Positions 5,966 to 8,771 of a DNA stretch of 8,771 bases are shown here, piece by piece (the first letter of the stretch is position 1; each line of letters starts with the position of its first letter). The stretch is from Thermoplasmata archaeon (GTDB lineage Archaea; Thermoplasmatota; E2; DHVEG-1; B18-G2). The position numbers were made by a program, and so were the translations under genes. The notes beneath the pieces are model-generated. The model was not told the origin of the DNA. It made no database searches and saw nothing but the letters and a program-made list of their open reading frames with translations. The DNA lies in contig JAGGWT010000108.1 in the NCBI GenBank assembly GCA_021163455.1, positions 1 through 8,771 of the forward strand, read 5' to 3'.

Positions 5966-7225
5966 ATGAGGGTGGAATTACCTTACGGAGAGAAGAAGCT
6001 GATTTTGGATATTGCTGACAAAAATCTCGTTGATGTGATCCAGCCGAGAGAATACATAGCTCCAGCCAGACCAGAGAACATTATTAAAAATGCCATAACG
6101 AACCCCATTGGTAAAGAAAGATTATCTGATATAGCGAGACGGGGAGATACAGTTGCCATCGTTGTTGAGGATCATACGAGACCATGTCCCACAAAAGATA
6201 TCCTGCCACCGATACTTGAGGAGCTTTCCAGAGCAGGCGTGAATGATTCAGATATCGTTATAATCGTTGGAAACGGTATACATTCTCCCCCCGATTTTGA
6301 GACCATCAGGAAGGTGGTTGGAGACAAGATAACAAGAAATTACCGGATCATAACCAACGATGCAGAGAACGGAGATTATGTTTATGTTGGAAAAACGAAG
6401 TATGGTAACGAAGTGGAAGTTTTGAGAGAATACGTGGAAAGGGATATCAAGATAATCACTGGAAACATAGAGTATCACTACTTTGCAGGATACGATGGAA
6501 CCAGAAGAAGCATACTGCCCGGCATTTCCTCAGAGAAAACCATACAGTTCAATCACAGGATGATGTTTGATGAAAATGCAAGAGCGGGAGAGCTGAGAAA
6601 TAATCCTGTTCACCATGATATGAACGACGCGATGCATCTCGCGGGTTGTGATTTTGCTTTCAACGTGGTTCTCAATTCAAACAGACGTGTTGTGGGTGCA
6701 TGGGCAGGCATTCCGGATCCAGTTCTTGATGCAGGAGCAAAAGTCGTGGATGACATGTACAAGATAAAGGTTAAAGAGAAGGCAGATATCGTTATAACCG
6801 CCGCAGGCGGATATCCGCATGATATAGACCTCTTCCAGGCATGTAAAGCTCTGCACATGGCTGTTCCTGTAGTGAAGGAGGGCGGGGTCATTATACTCGT
6901 TGGTGAGTGCAGAAACGGGCATGGAAACGAGGTTTACTACGAGTGGATGAAAAAATACTCAAACTCCGATGAGGTGAAATCGGCTCTCATGGAAAAATTT
7001 GTTACGGGGGCTCATAAAGCGTACTATCATTTCAGAACCATAGAGAAATACAATGTTATTCTTGTATCAGATATGGACGAGAAAGAGGTGAAAGAAGTAT
7101 TCAGGATGACACCCGAGAGGGACATAGAAAGAGCTTTAAATATGGCGCTTGATATTGCTGGCGGAGACGCCGGCGTGAGAGTTATACCCTACGGTACCAA
7201 TACTCTTGTGATACCGGAGGGGTGA
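5966..7225 (+). CDS. LarA-like protein (DUF2088, lactate racemase family), cofactor lysine replaced by Arg
   Basis: A 419-residue member of the LarA superfamily: nickel-pincer-dependent 2-hydroxyacid racemases and epimerases, cytoplasmic. The N-terminal half has EDHTRPCP (68-75), matching the family's DHTRP substrate and cofactor loop, and GNGIH with H106. Then come H171 in HYFAGYDGTRRSILPG and H197 in the NH pair. The C-terminal domain has GGYPHDIDLFQACK (281-294) with the conserved Gln291 and Lys294, and GECRNGHG (313-320). By alignment, H106, H171, H197, Q291 and K294 match LarA H108, H174, H200, Q295 and K298. The exception is Arg181 (AGA), where LarA has Lys184, which binds the pincer cofactor covalently. 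No larB, larC or larE cofactor genes are in the window. The start is ATG 5966, 11 bp after rpl24e, with AAAGG 8 nt upstream. Family membership is clear; substrate and nickel dependence are open. Confidence 0.9.
   Translation: MRVELPYGEKKLILDIADKNLVDVIQPREYIAPARPENIIKNAITNPIGKERLSDIARRGDTVAIVVEDHTRPCPTKDILPPILEELSRAGVNDSDIVIIVGNGIHSPPDFETIRKVVGDKITRNYRIITNDAENGDYVYVGKTKYGNEVEVLREYVERDIKIITGNIEYHYFAGYDGTRRSILPGISSEKTIQFNHRMMFDENARAGELRNNPVHHDMNDAMHLAGCDFAFNVVLNSNRRVVGAWAGIPDPVLDAGAKVVDDMYKIKVKEKADIVITAAGGYPHDIDLFQACKALHMAVPVVKEGGVIILVGECRNGHGNEVYYEWMKKYSNSDEVKSALMEKFVTGAHKAYYHFRTIEKYNVILVSDMDEKEVKEVFRMTPERDIERALNMALDIAGGDAGVRVIPYGTNTLVIPEG
7216..7224 (+). promoter_or_regulatory. Ribosome binding site of the adenosine-kinase family gene
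   Basis: GGAGGGGTG lies within the last codons and stop of the LarA-like gene, with its GGAGG core ending 9 nt before the ATG at 7230. It fixes the start and shows that translation initiates independently within the operon. Confidence 0.6.
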
Positions 7226-7229
7226 TGAT

Positions 7230-7724
7230 ATGGATATAAAGATTGTGGATATAGAAAAGCCGGAAGAAATCAATTTCATATTTGGTCAATCGCATTTTAT
7301 AAAGAGCGTGGAAGACCTGTATGAGGCGATGGTGAACTCAAATCCAAATGCAAAATTTGGCATAGCATTCTGTGAAGCGAGCGGGGCAAGAAAGGTGAGA
7401 GTAGAGGGGAACGATGAGGAGATGAAGGAACTCGCCAAGAAAAATGCTCTGAAAATAGGAGCGGGGCACACTTTTATAATTTTCATGAAGGACTGCTATC
7501 CAATAAATGTTCTCAATTCGATAAAGCAGGTTCCGGAAGTGTGCAGGATTTTCTGTGCAACAGCGAATCCGACAAGAGTGGTGATTCTGGAGGACAAAAA
7601 CAAAGGAGAGACGGGGAGAGCTGTACTCGGCGTTATCGATGGATTTACACCTGTTGGGGTGGAAGGTGAAAAGGATATCTCTTGGAGGAAAGATTTCCTC
7701 AGAAAGATAGGATATAAACTGTAA
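7230..7724 (+). CDS. Adenosine-specific kinase family protein (PF04008/DUF355)
   Basis: A 164-residue single-domain protein of the small family named adenosine-specific kinase, from structural work on a Pyrobaculum aerophilum homologue. The family is common in archaea and patchy in bacteria. Its hallmark blocks are all present: FGQSHFIKSVEDLYEAMV (18-35), FGIAFCEASGARKVRVEGND (43-62), KIGAGHTFIIFM (75-86), PINVLNSIKQVPEV, IFCATANPTRVVI and VLGVIDGFTPVGVE (132-145). Length is typical and nothing is missing. The proposed reaction is phosphorylation of adenosine to AMP, but the assignment is mainly structural and the physiological role is unsettled. The gene starts 4 bp after the LarA-like stop and ends 5 bp before the next gene, so it is part of the same transcript. 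Confidence 0.93.
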   Translation: MDIKIVDIEKPEEINFIFGQSHFIKSVEDLYEAMVNSNPNAKFGIAFCEASGARKVRVEGNDEEMKELAKKNALKIGAGHTFIIFMKDCYPINVLNSIKQVPEVCRIFCATANPTRVVILEDKNKGETGRAVLGVIDGFTPVGVEGEKDISWRKDFLRKIGYKL

Positions 7725-7729
7725 CGGTC

Positions 7730-8566
7730 ATGGACATTATTCTTGACAACCATATGCATCTCCGGAGAGATGGGAGATTCTTGGATGCGGTCAAAGAGTT
7801 CAAGAGATACGGTGGTACACACCTCATAATAGCACAGTATCCGATGCCTTCCCTCGTGATTCGCGAGAAGAGCTATATGAAGGCGTATCAGGAAACTTTG
7901 AGTATAGCGAGAGAGGTGAGAGAGAAAACTGATGTTAAGGCTTTTGTTACCATTGGTCCCTACCCTGTGGACTATCTGCATTTCAAGGATAGATTTGGAA
8001 GAGAGGAAGCGAAAAGATTGATGAGAAAGGGTATGGAGGAAGCTGTAAAACTATGCGAAGAAAATGATATATGTGTGGGCATAGGCGAAATAGGGCGACC
8101 ACATTTTGATGTGAGTAGAGAGGACATAAAAGATTCGAACGAAATCATGCTGTACGGTTTTGAACTGGCAAAAGAATATAATCTTCCAGTTGTACTTCAC
8201 ACGGAGAAAACAACACCAGAACTGTGCAAGGAACTCGCCACAATGGCCGATAGAATTGGATTTCCCAGAGAAAAGATTGTAAAACACTTTTCTCCTCCTT
8301 TGATTCATGAGCATGAGAATCACGGTCTTACGCCCTCTCTACTTTCAACATGGAGGAATGTAATCGAAGCGGTAAAAAAAGGAAACAGATTTCTGATGGA
8401 AACAGATTATATAGATGACCCAAAAAGGCCGGGCGCCGTCCTCAGTTTGAGAACCGTACCAAGATACACCAGGAGAGTCATTGAAGAAGGACTGGCAGAT
8501 GAGGAAACAATGTACAGGATACACAGAGACCTTCCAGAGAAGATTTATGGTATAGAGATGGAGTAG
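7730..8566 (+). CDS. TatD-like metal-dependent hydrolase (amidohydrolase fold, archaeal COG1831-like)
   Basis: A 278-residue TIM-barrel hydrolase. The metal ligands expected of the TatD/amidohydrolase superfamily are all visible and in order: H8 and H10 in DNHMHL, E120 in GIGEIGRPH, H157 in VVLHTE, H186 in VKHFSPP and D226 in METDYIDD. The first motif and the GGTH segment (28-31) point to the archaeal TatD-like branch (COG1831, predicted metal-dependent hydrolase) rather than bacterial TatD nuclease. The substrate is unknown; nuclease or small-molecule hydrolase are both possible. The ATG at 7730 lies 5 bp after the previous stop, and only a weak binding site (AACGG) is seen, suggesting coupled translation. 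It is the last gene of the plus-strand cluster; its stop lies 1 bp from the stop of convergent pcm. Confidence 0.9.
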   Translation: MDIILDNHMHLRRDGRFLDAVKEFKRYGGTHLIIAQYPMPSLVIREKSYMKAYQETLSIAREVREKTDVKAFVTIGPYPVDYLHFKDRFGREEAKRLMRKGMEEAVKLCEENDICVGIGEIGRPHFDVSREDIKDSNEIMLYGFELAKEYNLPVVLHTEKTTPELCKELATMADRIGFPREKIVKHFSPPLIHEHENHGLTPSLLSTWRNVIEAVKKGNRFLMETDYIDDPKRPGAVLSLRTVPRYTRRVIEEGLADEETMYRIHRDLPEKIYGIEME

Positions 8567-8567
8567 G

Positions 8568-8771
8568 TTAAAAGCCAAGTTTCCCTACAAGTGGAACAAA
8601 TGCGCATTCGCAAATCTCTCTTTTCTCCAGTTTTCCATGTCTCTTCCTTCCCTTTATAAGTGTTGAAAACGTTCTTCCCACCGGTATCAGAAGAATACCT
8701 CCATCCTTCAACTGTTCCACCAGAGGTTGTGGTATGTCAGGGGCAGAGCATGTAACCAGAATCCTGTCATA
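8568..8771 (-). CDS. pcm: Protein-L-isoaspartate O-methyltransferase, C-terminal part (cut by right edge)
   Basis: The C-terminal 67 residues of PCMT, which methylates isoaspartyl residues in damaged proteins using S-adenosylmethionine. The fragment begins YDRILVTCSAPDIPQPLVEQ, matching the family's YDRIxVTxAAPxxPxPLxxQL segment, continues with LKDGGILLIPVG and ends in FVPLVGKLGF before TAA at 8570-8568, the usual C-terminus of short archaeal PCMTs. The SAM-binding motif I and the start lie beyond the window. It converges on the TatD-like gene with 1 bp between stops, so each transcript must end inside the other's coding region. The reading frame is intact throughout. Confidence 0.9.
   Translation of the reverse strand, partial: YDRILVTCSAPDIPQPLVEQLKDGGILLIPVGRTFSTLIKGRKRHGKLEKREICECAFVPLVGKLGF
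8615..8655 (+). terminator. Possible pyrimidine-rich transcription stop for the plus-strand cluster
   Basis: The plus strand is strongly pyrimidine-rich here, with runs TTTT at 8621-8624 and 8631-8634 and CTCTTCCTTCCCTTT after that. It begins about 50 nt past the hydrolase stop. Archaeal termination generally needs only a T-rich stretch, so this is the first candidate downstream of the cluster. The same bases encode Lys/Arg/Glu codons of pcm on the other strand, which could alone explain the composition. Confidence 0.25.

Noticed and set aside
7496..7981. Minus-strand open frame of 161 codons
   Set aside because: Shadow of the adenosine-kinase family gene and the TatD-like gene, both of which have complete family motifs on the plus strand.

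Overview
The window is archaeal chromosomal DNA, most likely from a euryarchaeon and plausibly a thermophile. The evidence is archaeal-type ribosomal proteins (L7Ae, S28e, L24e), an archaeal-type valyl-tRNA synthetase, TATA-box promoters with very short leaders, and GGAGGTGAT-like ribosome binding sites at genes inside operons. Genes are packed tightly with no long non-coding stretch. I see no mobile element, CRISPR array, tRNA or rRNA. The species cannot be named from this sequence.

Left block, minus strand (1-3924), in transcription order: valS (3924-1246); a previously uncalled 33-residue single-span membrane ORF whose ATG overlaps the valS stop (1253-1152); a secreted or membrane-anchored surface protein of 326/327 residues (1113-130) with its own TATA box; and the first 18 codons of another gene that leaves the window at its left edge (55-1). 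That last start has a near-perfect ribosome binding site. It lies in the 28-nt spacer of a perfect 16-bp inverted repeat (33-48 / 77-92), which is the most striking non-coding structure here.

Right block, plus strand (3992-8566): a stand-alone radical SAM protein that runs divergently from valS and seems to share one TATA box with it; then a cluster starting at a clear promoter (about 5136) with rpl7ae, rps28e, rpl24e, a LarA-like protein (DUF2088), an adenosine-specific kinase family protein and a TatD-like metal-dependent hydrolase. Gaps in this cluster are 1-11 bp, so it is probably one transcript, perhaps with an internal promoter before the LarA-like gene. The C-terminal 67 residues of protein-L-isoaspartate methyltransferase (pcm) come in on the minus strand at the right edge, and its stop lies 1 bp from the hydrolase stop.

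Two enzymes depart from their family signatures at key positions. ValRS reads PMHAS where KMSKS is expected, losing both lysines. The LarA-like protein has Arg181 where LarA has the lysine that carries the nickel-pincer cofactor, while its other recognisable active-site residues remain. The ribosomal trio is followed by the LarA-like gene rather than by the ndk-infB pair that often follows it in Euryarchaeota. No complete new multi-gene system is evident. The best leads are the start-codon-enclosing inverted repeat, the valS-coupled small membrane protein and the two altered active sites.
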